Assembly: GCA_037043235.1 (NCBI GenBank)
Contig: JAWRVZ010000063.1
Coordinates: forward strand, 582,001-646,000
Direction of reading: 5' to 3'
Source of the DNA: Rhodeus uyekii
Lineage: Eukaryota; Chordata; Actinopteri; Cypriniformes; Acheilognathidae
DNA: 64,000 nucleotides
Positions 19,381 to 32,530 of the stretch are shown one piece after another. Positions within the stretch are counted from its first letter, which is position 1. Each line of letters begins with the position of its first letter. The notes beneath the pieces are model-generated. The model was given only the letters and a program-made list of their open reading frames with translations, was not told the DNA's origin and did no database searches. A program made the translations under genes and the position numbers.

Positions 19381-20131
19381 ACATAAAAAAATAGAGAATC
19401 ATTTATTGGATTCTCCTTGTTGAGATATAAGGCTTAGACAGACATTTATAAAACAGACATTTGTTTAAAATGTAGTGGAATTGAATGATTAAAAGAAGAA
19501 AATTGTAACAAAGTTTCTAGCGCGACTGTACGTTCGGGACGGATTAATTGCGTACTACTTAGTGCTCACTATTCCGAGAAGGGGAAGTATGCAAGCCATT
19601 TGGGACGCGCTCCATAAACACAGGAACGCAGGAATGATAGCGGACGCACATATATAACAGAGCCAAGAGTGACTCTGACTGATCCAATTCACATAAAGAA
19701 ATACAATATGATGAGATACAGTAATGCATACATGTAAAACTGGCCGCGCTGGTCTCATTTGTCACGCGTGCTAATCTCATTAATATTTATAAGCAATTAT
19801 TTGAATATGATCTCTCTCCCGAACAAACATAAGACCGAGTTCACAGAGTCTTCTACCTAACATTTCGTTATTTAAAACCACATAAAATGTGATGCCTAAT
19901 GAAAACACCGATGGATTCTTACCATTTAAATGTTGGCCAGGGATATTCATACTGAAAACTCTTCGTTTGTGCGCGTGAAATGACCTTTTTTCCCAAATTG
20001 TGAAAGTGGATCAAGAAAATCCCAGCCGCAGCTGCAGTAGTAGGCCAGAGAACCTGAGAACACATTCATGCTATCATCAGTCCAGCCCTTCAGTGTAAAA
20101 ACACAGCAAACACATGCATTATAGCACTCAC

Positions 20132-20300
20132 ACAGACAGGAGCCTCTCCGGCGCGCGATGTCTGGCTCGCCGCGCGCCTCTGGGTTACGACGCGGACGCT
20201 GTGCTTTTCATTTTCAATGATTATGGTTTCCTTTGCTGTCGACCTGCCCCTGGTTGTGTTTCAAGCCCGTGACTGTATGTGTCTATGAACAGCAGCCAAT
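20132..20300 (-). other. nsd1: candidate nsd1 5' noncoding exon
   Basis: Minus strand has a good donor, CTGT|GTGAGTGC, at 20131-20132 within the CpG-rich region. The transcription start is not visible, so the right edge is arbitrary. It would splice to the acceptor at 18140. Confidence 0.35.
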
Positions 20301-21012
20301 CGGCACGGCAACCCAACCCCTTGCGAGAGGAGCTCTTCTCAACTCCCGTGCTTCACTTCACCCCAAAACACAATTAAACCCTTAAAACGCCCAAAATGTG
20401 CATTTCATCGAACATTTGCCATCCTTTTAATGTTTTTTCCTCCACTCACTTGCAAGATACTGTGCTTTTGTAACGGAGATTTCTGCCCTCAAGTCACGGG
20501 CTTTCCTTTAACCTCATTGTGTAATAAATAAAACAAAGCAAAATAATGAACACACGCGCAGGAAAGCGAATGAAATTACGCTTTTCTGTTGAAGTTCAGC
20601 GCGCTTGATCATTCAAGATGGAGTCTGTCGTGTGATGGCACAGGCCACAAAGTGTTAAATTTAGATTTGAAGGCTTTTGCACATCCAAGAAGTTGAGAGT
20701 CGTCTTTGAACGACGCTTTTTAACGTTTGGGTTGATACAACGACAGTGCGCGTGAAGACGCACGTGCGTTCAGCAATGCGCTATAAACAATTGCATGCAT
20801 GTGTGTGTGTGTCTGTGTGTAGGCTACTAAGATTTTGTGTATTATACAAGACACAAATAAATGTCTGTGGTAACGCAACACAACGCACTCCTCCGTTTCA
20901 TGCAGTCACATCTCTCATATACTGAAATGACATCGAAACTGTGTTGATGCTCATGTTTGGACGTGTGCACCCCGCTTTTTGTTGCTCTCTGCCGTTTATT
21001 TATTTATTTCAG

Positions 21013-21080
21013 TCTGAGGAGAGGGAAAATGGAGGAGTCCGACATGATCTCCGCGGTTGTGTCCGAGTTTAATGTCGTGT
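21013..21080 (+). CDS. candidate first coding exon of a divergent gene
   Basis: Preceded by a long pyrimidine tract ending TTTATTTATTTCAG. The ATG at 21029 is in the context GAAAATGG, followed by MEESDMISAVVSEFNVV and a strong donor GTATGT at 21081. I do not recognise the peptide. No second exon was found, so a following intron would have to be long. Chance occurrence is possible. Confidence 0.25.
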
Positions 21081-21282
21081 GTATGTGACGCAGAGTCGCT
21101 TTAATTCCTCTTCAGATCCCATTTTATTCAGTGACAGTTGTTCATTTCTGCTGCTGTTACAAACCCTGCATAACTCAAACCCTGGACCGTGACAGTCCCG
21201 TGAGGGTTTAGTTTAAGGGGAAGGGCGAGATTGGGGCTTGGGAAGCGTCGTCATGTCGAGCGACGACGACGTTAAAGATTCG

Positions 21283-21301
21283 TTTTTTTTTTTTTTTTTT
21301 T
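21283..21301. repeat. poly-T run (19)
   Basis: Homopolymer directly after GACGACGACGTTAAAGATTCG in the CpG-rich region. Confidence 0.9.
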
Positions 21302-21499
21302 GGCAGCTAAGAAGGAAATTTGCGAAAGATGCCCAAATTGTTGTTGAGCAGCGAGAGTGTGTGTCTGTGGGCCTGAACAGCGCCTCATCCGGAGGAAACA
21401 CAACCTCTAACTTCCCTCAGTCTAACATGACTATGCGTTTTAAAAGTGCGTTTGCACTTGCTAATTCAACGCACAATGGCATCTGAAACATTGCACATT

Positions 21500-22337
21500 G
21501 ACTCTAAAGATTACCAATTGAGGTTGAGTGGGGCACTATTTTACCAATGATGTGATTGGGGGAAAGTGTCCCAATCAACCTGCATTCACCCCTTCCTATA
21601 AAATATTGAAGAAAGGTTGAAGAGACAAAGCTTCAGTACAATAGGTAGGCTGTCACTTTTGGCATTTTATATGTCATGTATTGTAATGTTCTGCTTCAAA
21701 ATTAGCAGTAGGTCTGTACATCTTACACTTGCAATTTGTGTTTACCACTAAATTATCCTGCACATTTGGCAATTTGACACTTGACAGCACATGACAACAA
21801 AAAACAATTCTTAACTACGTTAAGGTATGTCAAGTGTAGTTTAGTTTAGTTTAGTTTTTTGTCATGTAAGAAGATAATACATCCAAACGGCCCTTTGCCA
21901 ATATTATTGAACACTATATAAACCTTAATCTTTAATAAAAATGCAAATAGTTTTTGGTCGCATTTGATTTACAAAAAACCTAACCTAATTGTTTGAATTA
22001 TTTAAATCTGCAAAAAAGGCCAAAGGAAAAACATTTTGTAAAGGTAATTTTTAAAATAAAAACATTAGATTGATCAATGCTGATGTACTAAAACTATAAA
22101 TTTCATATGTATATATGTAATACTAAATATTTTGTGCTTTTACATTAACATTACCGGTATATTATTATTTAGTGTTACTATTTATAATGTAATGTTTGCT
22201 TATAATGAATTGTCTTATCTATATTGTTCTTTTTGTATGAATAATGCTTGTTTAATATTTCTAGAGCATAAAGCTCATGCTTTTCTTTCTAACCCTGGTT
22301 AGAATTAATCAATTTTCCTCTGACGTGCACAAGAAAA
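21500..22337. other. AT-rich, no gene seen
   Basis: Only a short TTTAG tandem at 21832-21857 and low-complexity stretches. Confidence 0.5.
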
Positions 22338-22496
22338 GCTTTCCTGTGTCCCAAACAGTAGCGCGTAGCACTTGCAACACCAAGGTCATGGGTTCAATCC
22401 CCAGGGAAAACAAGAACTAATTAGAATATCAATGTATTCCTTGAAAGCAATGTTAGTCGTTTTGGATAAAGCGTCTGCCAAATGCAGAAATGTAAG
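22338..22496 (+). mobile_element. tRNA-derived SINE
   Basis: Head TTTCCTGTGTCCCAAACAG, B-box region GGTCATGGGTTCAATCCCC, tail TTTTGGATAAAGCGTCTGCC and AAATGTAAG. Confidence 0.8.
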
Positions 22497-22907
22497 TGGT
22501 TAATCTGAGAACTTTTTTAATAATAATAAATCAGTGTATCATGATTATTAAACAAAGCAATATTTTGGTATTCTTACGTGCTATACTTTTAGTTGAAGAC
22601 CTAGACTTGTAGCTGCATGACATTTTAACTGTCAAATGTAGTAACAAATATTACTGGCAGAGGGCAGCACAACTCAACGACAAGAATTTAAGGAGCCACT
22701 ACTCTGCGCCCTGTCCCAAATGATACTCTTGATGTGGATTTGCATTCACTCATGTATGTCTATGAAGTCTATGGCACCGTATTGACACATTTATCATTTT
22801 ATGATACTTTTTCTCTTTTTGCCAAGTCTGGACTGCTGCGGACCACTTCACAACAGTGTCGCAAACATTGTCCACAAACGTGGAGTGGCCTTTAGGACAA
22901 GGCATTA

Positions 22908-22934
22908 CACACTATAGCATTACGCTATAGTGTG
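22908..22934. repeat. perfect 11-bp inverted repeat, loop ATTAC
   Basis: CACACTATAGC then ATTAC then GCTATAGTGTG. Not part of a recognised transposon. Confidence 0.85.
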
Positions 22935-22939
22935 GAGCA

Positions 22940-23180
22940 GCTGATCTGCTGAAGGTTGTACTCATCCATCTCTCAAAGAGAGTTCCGGAGGCCCGCGTGT
23001 AGAAGTCTTTTCCTGTTGTTTGAGATTCCGGTGTCCACCCCCGTTGTTTTTCTCCTTAACCTCTGAGGCCCGCCATGCATCCCAGCTGACAGCTGTCTTC
23101 ATTTGTGACAGCTCTCTCCTACTTTCTATCTGTCTCACTGTTTTCCTTCTTTTCCACATCCTCCCTTACTCAACGTTAGC
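22940..23180. promoter_or_regulatory. candidate regulatory island
   Basis: Repeat-free, higher GC than its surroundings, with a CAGCTGACAGCTGTC motif at about 23083 (paired E-boxes CAGCTG and ACAGCTGT). Conservation cannot be tested here. Confidence 0.25.
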
Positions 23181-24349
23181 ATGAACTGCCAAGTAAAACC
23201 AAGAGTGGTTGAGAAATGTGTAAAGAAATAAAAGACTGTTGGTTTTGCACCACAAAGACTTGTGGAAACTAAATGCACAACTCCTCACTTCTTGTCCGAG
23301 GAACTTAAATAATACAATTAATAACATTTCAAGTTTAAATTTGTAATTTGACCTAATGTGGATGAGACAATTACTGTAAACTTTGTATGCTACTCTTGCT
23401 ACTCTATGCTACTCCAACTAACTGTGACAACCGACGTCTTAAGCTCTTGAATAGGGTTATGTCCTGTCTTAAGTTGGGTTATAATTTAGAGTGAGTTTCA
23501 AACTGTTGCCATGTCTGGACTTAAGCAGAGAGTTATTCTCTCCACTAGATGGAGTCAATCGCTCTTTCATAGATGACATATCTGCAGGCCACTCTACAGT
23601 GATTCTGGAGTGAATACTGTTACTTATATGAATTTAAAACGACCAGCTTATATTGATGTCTATGTATAGAATTTGTTTAATATTGTTGGAATTTTCCTTC
23701 TTGTTAAATAAGGAAAAATCACTTTCCTTATTGTTGGAAAGATCCACCTTCCCTGCACATCTCAGATTAGTTAGACATCCAATAGGAAAAAACGAGATTT
23801 CCACGAAGAGTTTATTTTGGTAAAATTTGCTCATAAAGTGGTAAAATTCTTAGATATTATTTGTACTTGGGTTAGATTGAATTACCATGAGTTTCAACTT
23901 AATCACGCAGTCACGTGTCAATAAAAGATATGCTACCAAAATGAAAATCCTCAGAAGAAAGGCTTAGCGAAGGCTTATTTTTGGTAGCAAAATCTCTCTT
24001 CTGAGCAAAATAAGCAATAAGCTAAATTTTATCTTATCATTTGACGTTAACCCATATTGTTCATCCTGTTTAAACATACTCATTCAACACTTAGCATGGA
24101 GCTGATATGACTGCAAGCCACAGAGAAATGAAAACATAACTGTTTTTGACTGTGTCCCGCTTGCACTGAAGTACACTTCTGTTGTCATCACCCAAGCACC
24201 CGTCCAGCAATAAAAACTGCCTGTAGCTGAATGGCAAGCAAAGCACAAAACCTCAGAACTGTCCTGATGAACCAACTCCCTCTTCCTGTCATGGGAGACC
24301 ATTAAAAAAATGTCATTTCAATTACCCCTATTCTGTGCTATCCAGATCC

Positions 24350-25250
24350 AGGGTCTTTCATTACGGACACTGACTTGCGCACATGCACACACATAAAAAA
24401 TGTGGTGAAAAGAAGAGGAAGTCTTGAGGACTTTCAAAGCACCATTGGTGGGGAAAGCCTCTTGTGCCCGGAGAAAGGGAGCAAGATGAATAACACACAC
24501 AGGGAAACAGCCGCCTGACACAAAGTGGACTGGAGTAGTCCATTCTAGTTGGGCGAGAGGGTCGACTTCTTGAGGGAGCGGGGGTGCGGGGGGAACCCGG
24601 GGGTCCTCAGGAGCCCAGGACCTGCTCTTAATGAGAAATTCCTGGGGATTTGGAGGGGCGCAGAGGTCTTCATTTTCTCACTGCGCCCACAGGCTCCTGG
24701 AAATGGGAGGTGTGGGCTCCTTTTGAGTATCTGTGGGGTGAAGGAGGGGAGCGCTATTGAAATGAGGATGGGTGCAGGGGGGTGGAGGTATGTGGTGAGA
24801 TTATGTATATGAGCTTGGGGCTCACATGCGGACCGCCACCTCTCTGAGCATGTGGGGCTTTTTGAGAAGGTAGAGGTGTCCCTCTGAGAGCTAATTCTCA
24901 GATTGTCTAATTAAAAGAATGAGCACGAAAGATGAGGAACCTCATGCGCAGCTGGGCCGCCAGGAGCTTCGCAAAGAGGCCCCGGGGCTCCTTACTTACC
25001 ATACAACGCTGAGGGCATCTTGGCCCGAGCCCTGAATCGGTGGGGCCAGACATTGTGTAAGTAGAAATGCTGAACTCCTGCTCGGATCGAGTACAAACAA
25101 ACCCCACTGGGCTGATGACGGCTGTTCGAGGCTAGGGATGGAGTCCCCCTCTGGGACGCTGGCCCTAAAGGACCTCTGCATGTGGGATGGAGCCAAGCAG
25201 TTGGAGCCAGGACACAAAGCCCAACATGGGGCATGCCACAAAAATTAGCT
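24350..25250. promoter_or_regulatory. candidate regulatory island (largest)
   Basis: About 900 bp of GC-rich, non-repetitive sequence in an AT-rich desert, with an E-box CAGCTG near 24951. Several short overlapping open frames exist on both strands but none resembles a known protein. Confidence 0.3.
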
Positions 25251-25636
25251 AGCTGCTCTGGTGATTCACATCTTTACAAAACTCTCTTCATAGAGTGAAA
25301 TTGCAAATTTTAGTATAGTTTGTCAGTAGGTGGTGAAAATGCAAGGCTAATGACTATATTTTTAAGATACAAAGCCACTTATAAAAACTCTTTATTCTAT
25401 ATGTACAATCTGGACTGTTATTTTGACATTCGAATCTTAGTCGCTGTAGTTCAGCAAAACCACTAACTCTGAGAAGAGGTCCAGGAAAACCAGAGATTAG
25501 ATATCCTCAGTCTTGGTACTCTTTTAGATTTGAATGCAGATGAAGGGTATCCAAAGCATTCCTTTTCCATGTTTAGCTATCCGACTTTGAGTCTTTGTGC
25601 ACATCAAGGACAGGCATATAATTCAAAACCCCTCAT

Positions 25637-26040
25637 TTAAAGGATTTGTTTATCCAAAACTGAAAATGAGTTTATCATTTACTCATCCAAACTCATATCT
25701 GTTTCAGCTTTTGTCCATAAGTCAATAGGATCCAAAACTTTAAAGTTTCAAAAAGGACATAAAGGTACCTGGTGTATTGTCTTCTGAATTGATATTTTAA
25801 AAGGGCAACGTGACAAATGTCACATCATGTGAGAACCAATGAGTTTTACTTTTGGTTGAGGTTTGATGCACATATGTACAGACCCATTTGATGTTCATCA
25901 CTATTCAGAACTGAGCTTTAAAGCTTGACATTTTTGGACTCATTGCTTTCACTATATAGACAAAACAATTGAAACAATTGTTCCTCAGAAAAAAAGATTC
26001 ATATGAGTTTGGAATGACAAGAGGTTGGCTAAATGACATG
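25637..26040. mobile_element. MITE-like dispersed element
   Basis: Starts near AAAGGATTTGTTTATCC with CATTTACTCATCC, ends with AGTTTGGAATGACAAGAGG; these halves are inverted relatives of the ends found at 43722, 52424, 57828 and 59712. No coding capacity. Confidence 0.5.
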
Positions 26041-26589
26041 CCACAAAATAGATTAGGGTTGTTGAACTTTACACACCTGCATCAATCATGATATATATTT
26101 CCAAGATTCTGTGTGGATGAGGTCAACTGACAATTCTCAACACAGCCGAACAAGTCTGACAAGAAAGCTGACCAGAGCAAGTCAATGGAAATGCCTATTG
26201 ATATCTCTAATCACTCTTTTTTGGACATGCACTTTGCTCTCTCTCAGATCCCAGTTGACCTGGTTTGCCTGAGCTCAGCCCATCGCCAATGTCTGCTCTC
26301 CAGGCCAGAGCAAAGGGCAGACCTGCGGGGCAAGACACAACGAAGGTGTCTCGGCAACGGTCTGCCTGGCAGGATGAGTCTGTTCAACCCTTCTCTTGTA
26401 GACAAAAGCCAGAGGTCTCAGTTTGGCCTCTGTACAAAGACACTGAGCTACTCTTGGCAGAACTATAAACATCCTTTCCTTTATGTGGGACACTTGCCGT
26501 TGGTTAAGGAAGCACTGAAATAAACAGCGCCAAGATGTTCTTCCTCTCCTAAATCTCATATGTCCAATTAATTAGTTTATTAAGGTGGG

Positions 26590-26960
26590 GGGGAGTGTGC
26601 GCCTCCTCTCGATTGTTTCCAGACAGGTTTAATGTGCATTTAAGGCTGGACAATGGACCGCTCATTCATATGCAAAAATGAGGTATATGGAGCAAGCCAG
26701 TTTTTGTGAGCAATGACTCAGACACCGATTGAGGGGCAGTGGGGCATGACGAGGGGCCCTCCCTGTATCTGCCCGTCGCAACTCTCCGCTCCGTAAAAAG
26801 AAAGGGCTGGTCTCTACCCGGTGCGGTGGGGTGGGGGGGGGGGAGAGGACAAAGAGCACAGCCGTGAAATGGCGCTTGTAAAAGACTGGCACCGGCCCCC
26901 TCATTGAGATGTCAATCTGAATCGTGGTTCTGTGGGATGAGGCCTGTCATATAGCTGTTG
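26590..26960. promoter_or_regulatory. candidate regulatory island
   Basis: Repeat-free block with AP-1-type TGACTCA at 26714-26720, an ATTGTTT (SOX-like) word near 26609, and TCATTCATATGCAAAAATG. Function is inferred from composition only. Confidence 0.3.
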
Positions 26961-27392
26961 ATGAGAGGGTTTAGGGCTCCTTGCTGGTGTGGGTGGACCG
27001 GGGCGGGTCACAATCTGATGCTGCTGAGAGCCTCGTCCTTCCCACCGATTAATCCAAATATGAAATATATACTTTTATATTTAATTTGTTTGGTAAGTTT
27101 TGTGGTAATGAAAGCAGCACTTAAACTCCATGAACTCAATGAGTTTGTGTAAATCCTGATGGTTATGTTATCTAGCATGATTGATCGTTTTGTGCTTCAA
27201 TAACGTATGACTGTCTGTACGAAGATTTCACATGATCAATGACGCAATTTCGATTTTTTTGGTGACGTAACGAGCAGTAAATTCATCTTAATATATTTAC
27301 ATATATATTAGTATACAGTATATTTGCATGATTTTATTTGGAATACTACATCAATACAGCCTCGGATTTTAAGAACTCAGCTGTGTGTTTAA

Positions 27393-27396
<4 letters not shown>

Positions 27397-27432
<36 letters not shown>
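27397..27432. repeat. (TA)n microsatellite
   Basis: 18 uninterrupted TA units. Confidence 0.95.
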
Positions 27433-27438
<6 letters not shown>

Positions 27439-27720
27439 TACAAATATTTTCTCATATTATTTGTGCTTCTATTGTTCTCCGAAATGCTGTTAAAAAAATG
27501 GAGAAGGTTAAAAAGGTAAAAAACTTTGCAACATTTAAGAAAATATAACTTTTTCTAGACCACCATTATATGAGTCTTAATTAATGTACGTAATTAAATT
27601 CTGCTTCTTGGGTTTCCATTACACTGTCATGAAGCCCAAATAGGATAAGTGATTAATATGTGAGCTCTAAGACAGTTTTATTGCAGCTGGTTCCTTGAAA
27701 TCACCAGAGTGTGACAGGAC

Positions 27721-27721
<1 letters not shown>

Positions 27722-27754
<33 letters not shown>

Positions 27755-27755
27755 T
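27722..27755. repeat. (GT)n microsatellite
   Basis: GT dinucleotide run with one GC interruption near its start. Confidence 0.95.
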
Positions 27756-28319
27756 TGAGAGAGACATAGATGTCAGTACCACTTGCTTCAGAATTGAACC
27801 TGATGGACAGAGAGACAAAGAGACTGTGTGTGTGTGTTTGAGACGGAGAGACAATATAGATATTCCACAAGGCTATAGGAGCGGAAGCTGGCCGACAGGA
27901 GGTGGTAAGAATGTTAGACAGAAACAAAAGAAAAAGAGACCTCAGAAGACCTGAAGAAACAAAGCAAGACTTCCTTACCATAGCTATGCAAATATCTTTA
28001 TTTGTTTAACTTAAAATGCTGCCTTTTGCATGCAAATCTCATTGTGCTTTGAAGAACACAGAGATAAAATGACATGTATAATAACTCATACTGAAAGAAA
28101 AAAGAAAATGAAAGTGAAGACGTTCCATCATCATTATGTCAAACATGTTTTTTTTGCCAAATATAAACATAAATTAATATGTATCTGTGACAGCTTTGCT
28201 TATTGTTAATTTGCTTAATTTCTTGTAATAAACTGATATGTGCAATTTTCGAATCAAGTAATTCAACAAATATTATTCTAAACATAAATGTCTTCAAATA
28301 TGTTTGTTTTCTTCTCCCA

Positions 28320-28620
28320 AATATGCCATTGGTCAGGCAAACAAATAGTCCCGCCCCAAAATCACACCATTGATTGTTGTGTCCGGCTGCTCAGGACGCT
28401 ATCAATATTGTGACTTTGGCTTTTAATATTTCCTCCAGTTCATCAATGCATATGCAGCTGTATGTTTACAGACGGCAGTGTGGGGGAAAGTTACTTTTAA
28501 AAGGATTGCAGGACAATATTGCAAAAAGTAACTAATTGCGTTACTTAGTTACTTTTTATGGAAAGTAATGCGTTATGTTACCTTTGCATTACTTTTTCTC
28601 ATCTGGGGTGGGCTTAAAGG
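28320..28620. repeat. hAT-like element end
   Basis: GGGGGAAAGTTACTTTTAAA, AAGTAACTAATTGCGTTACT and ATGGAAAGTAATGCGTTA are typical of a widespread fish DNA-transposon terminus. The left part (GCCATTGGTCAGGC, GTCCCGCCCC) may belong to the same element. Confidence 0.45.
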
Positions 28621-28848
28621 TAAAGACCTTTTCACATAAAAGTTAAATAAATACCGGCTAGACTTAGACTGAAATAAATGCACATTCACACCAGTAAATA
28701 GAAAGATTTTTTGTCTTTTTTGGAGCTGGTGACAACTTTTCCTTTTTTACAATGTCAGCAATACTCAGCTTAACTGAAGCAGACTTCATTGATGAAAAAC
28801 AACAAAAGCTACTGAAGACCACATTAAGTGAACTTGGTGAACAAGGTT

Positions 28849-28869
28849 TTATATATATATATATATATA
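28849..28869. repeat. short (AT)n run
   Basis: About 10 AT units followed by an A/T-only stretch. Confidence 0.9.
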
Positions 28870-29699
28870 ATTTTTTTTAACGATTTTACAGAATTTACTT
28901 AAATTATGTGTTTCCCTCTGCTGCTGATCTGCAAACTTGCAAACTTTCCAGCTTGTCTTCTGATGGTCCAAGATTTTATAGTGGGAAGACCACGTTCTAG
29001 GCCTGCACAAAAGAGCAATGTCAATCTCACCATTCTCACAACCTTAAGCTGACACTATTGGTCATGATGAGACTATTCATCATGTCACTCATAAGGTTTG
29101 TTTCAGGTCATTGTCTCCACTAAAAACAGGGACGGTTCATTGGCTTCCCCCTCTTGTCTCTCCTTTCAAGGTCTGCAGTCAGCAATCAGAGGGTATTTAA
29201 CCACAGTCATTGCCTCTGTGCAAAACTGCCTCAGGATTTAGTTTAATGACATCATAAAGAAATATGCCCAATATTGTATTTATTACAAACACAATATAAC
29301 AAAATAATAAATAAAAAAAACAGAATGGAAAGCTATTATACCTTCACTTTAATTGCATGAAAGTTGTTATGCCGAGGTATCTTTTTTTCTTCAGCAGATT
29401 CTTGCAAACATTATTGTAATATATCTCGGTTCTCTTGTGTCGCCTCTTTTGTTTGCGAGTTAAATTGAAGTCATTGCGGCTGTCTTTGTTTTGATTATGG
29501 GGAAACTAAATGTTTCTGTTTTAGCACTCACACTATGAGAAATTAGTTTGTTTTTCAAAGTTGTGAATTCATTTTTTCCAGATGGCCTATAAAACCATTG
29601 CAGTTTCTCCTTTTAAATGAAATTTGCCACACCATCTTGGCATAATAACCCAAGTGGAGGAAAAAAGCTTCTAGTAAACATCTTTTTAATGTGCGTTGA

Positions 29700-30230
29700 A
29701 TTTTAGTGGCCTTGTCTTTTGTGGCCGCACCAACTGAGTCTTTCCCTTCAGTGCACCATCATCATCCGAGGAGAGCATCTCCATACAAAATGTGGCAAGA
29801 GACAAGAGCTTAGAAACAGGGACATGTGGAACAACTTTAGTTATGGGCATGGAAACAAAGAATATGTGTTCCTGTTTTTAAAAATGGAAGACCTATATTT
29901 TGGGCCTTCGAGAGCAGCTTGTTTGTTTAGACTGGAGGTAGTAATGTGGTAGAGGGAAACCAGGGAGACATGTGAGGAATGCAGCCAGAGCCTGACTTGG
30001 CCCCATCAAAGCCAAGGCTTGCTGCCCAGGACACTGCTGCCCTTCTCAGAGCTGGCTTCTACCAATGCACCCCTCCATCCACAGAGAAAGAGCCTCTCTG
30101 ATGGCTCTCTATGGAGCCTAATGGCCTCTCAGAGACGGAACAATGAGGGACAGTGTGACTGGATTGAGACCGTTAGCCTCCTGCTATCTGTTCATGTTTC
30201 ACAGGCTGAGGAGGGTCTCTGAAAATTATG
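29700..30230. promoter_or_regulatory. candidate regulatory island
   Basis: Repeat-free mixed-composition sequence between AT-rich flanks. Short open frames only. Regulatory role is a guess from position and composition. Confidence 0.2.
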
Positions 30231-31099
30231 AAGTTGATCTTCTGTGTGCAATTTTTTTTAAATATATTTTTTTGTGGTATTTATTTATCTGGTATAAAAA
30301 AAGGATCTCAGGGCGACAGTATTACATTTATACACTACAAAATGTAAATATTTATGTATATGTGTAAAACATTTGAAAGTTTAAGATTTAAACAGTTTAA
30401 TATAAAAACCCATGACAATATTTACGCTTCTGTGGTTCAATATGAAATATAAACTCAAAATTAACTAAACTAACCAAAAAAATGTTGATATTACTTTGGA
30501 TGTTCGGTAAGTTCTGTAGCAAAATATATGTAATGAAAGACAACCTATCAGTTTGTGAACATATCAAAATGTCAGAGGACCAGTTTTTTTTTTTTTTGGT
30601 TCTGAAGAAGAGAAACAAGCTAACTGAGCTACTAGTGTGAACGCACCCTTAAAAAGTTTTGAGCCAAATCATTATGATTATCTAAACAAATGATTTAATA
30701 AAACTAAAGTAATGGAAAGGACCACTTAGGAGAGTAGTGGACATAGGGACTCATCTTTACTTCATGATTTTGCTATTAGTTTAATGCAAAGGAACATGCG
30801 TACCATGATTAGTTGTGTAGTGATGTGTATGTTCAAGTAAGCCAGATTTTCACAGATATTGCATAATACGCTGTACTTATTTCATCGTGATGACTCACGA
30901 GTTGAGTAGTTGTGCTAAATCTGTACAAATTTGGCTTACACGAACTTCCCCATAGTGAGTAAACATAAGTAACCTGCCAAATTGGCTAGTAATTTGACAG
31001 CTTTATTTACCAAAGTTGATTTTAACCCACATTTGGTGGGTTGGCGGGTGTTAAATTCAAACCCTGGTATCCATTTTTCCATGCTACTCACTAGTTAAG

Positions 31100-31780
31100 G
31101 CTGTAATACACAAGATTGTGCCCCAATTTAAGGTCTTGAGGAACTGATGTTAGTTGCTGAAAGTAAAACAGTCTGCAGATTTTGGACATCAGAGTTGACT
31201 AATTTCAGAAGAAGCTGACACAATCTGTTAGCATCTCCAGCTAGCCTATAGACAAAACTGGCCCAGACAGTTGACAATGCCAGCCACGCTGTCACCCTGC
31301 CAGCCATCCAACTGAACCTAAGTGGTGAACTGGCTGAGCGCATCTCTGGAGGATTTCAGCTCTCTCCCTTCAACAAAATCTATGGTTTGCTTGCAAGAAA
31401 AGATCATGAGGAATAAAGATTAATGTTGAACTTAATGCCGAACAAACAAACCTTAAGGTGAAGACTTGGTCTCTGTCTGAGCATTCAAGCAAATATACTG
31501 CATGCGGTCTCATGTGAATCTGACAGTCTGGCATGTCCTCACGATCACTAGCCCAACTGTCACCTCTCGCTGTAGCACTGGCAACCAACAACACGCTTGT
31601 GAGCACCACGGTTGATGCCGTTTGTTTGGCTCAGGCTAAAAAAGCATTGGCAGTTTGTTTTAATTACCCCCATGCTGGGTCTCCTCACTGGGCTCCGTAT
31701 GTGAAAGCTGGCCCTCACCCATCACCCTGCCAAACAGGGGTCCGCATCATATGATCAAACTTTCTGCACCTGAGGAAAAT
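31100..31780. other. unique sequence without a gene call
   Basis: Balanced composition, several 60-80-codon open frames on both strands, none recognised and no splice-coherent set found. Confidence 0.3.
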
Positions 31781-32530
31781 AAAATCAGCAGATGAACCAT
31801 GAGCCATGCCTTTTCAGTTCATGCTAATGCTATTAGTACTTATAGGGAAACATTTTGTAAGGCAAATATATTACATTTTGAACTTCCTCTCAATTCATGT
31901 CATATGTTGTTTATTAGAGACAATATTACCTTTTATATGGGTAGACTGTAGACCTATTCACATTCGTACTTCATGAACTTGGCCACTGCAGTTAATAACG
32001 TCCATGACACAGAGATGTTGGTAGAAAGCCTTGAACTGAGAATAATGACAGTCTTATAGTTGTAGATGAAAATGCATGTAGTCTTGCCTTCTGGCTCCAA
32101 ATTGCAGGGGTGGGCAGTAGCTTTGATATTTCTGGTGATGTTTGAGGATCAAACAAACCTTGTGTGCACCTCATTCGACAAGCTTATCTGACCTCTTTGA
32201 AACTCGAGGCTGCTCTCATAGGGCTACGCTAAACTGCTTTACAGCTCATTTGCCTTTATGTACTATAACAATAAAAGGTCCAGACAGAAATCCAGAATGC
32301 ACATACTAAAATGAGGTAGTGATGGCTTACTTACCTCAAATTTCAGTGTAAGAAACATTCTGCAAGGTTTTTAAGAAGCGGACACAGTCCAGGTTATTAA
32401 TGTTGTTAAATGTACCTGTTCTTCGCATACAAGATGACAAACGTACATGGCAGCCCACATACATGTTCTTAGCAAACTATCGGGAATAAAAACATGTCCA
32501 TTACAAACTACATTACAAACTATTACAATT

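Larger units (their letters stand above)
20130..21400. promoter_or_regulatory. CpG-rich promoter region of nsd1
   Basis: CpG density jumps here (GCGCGCGATGTCTGGCTCGC, GACGCGGACGC, GCGACGACGACG) in an otherwise CpG-poor window. It sits just upstream of the nsd1 coding exons. No obvious TATA box. A bidirectional promoter is possible because of the plus-strand candidate exon at 21013-21080. Confidence 0.55.

Noticed and set aside
21238..21486. 82-codon plus-strand ORF beginning MSSDDDVKDS
   Set aside because: Runs through a poly-T tract giving poly-Phe and shows no domain; probably chance within the CpG island.
26185..26523. 112-codon plus-strand ORF as a gene
   Set aside because: No recognisable domain, no splice context, and overlapping minus-strand frames of similar length.
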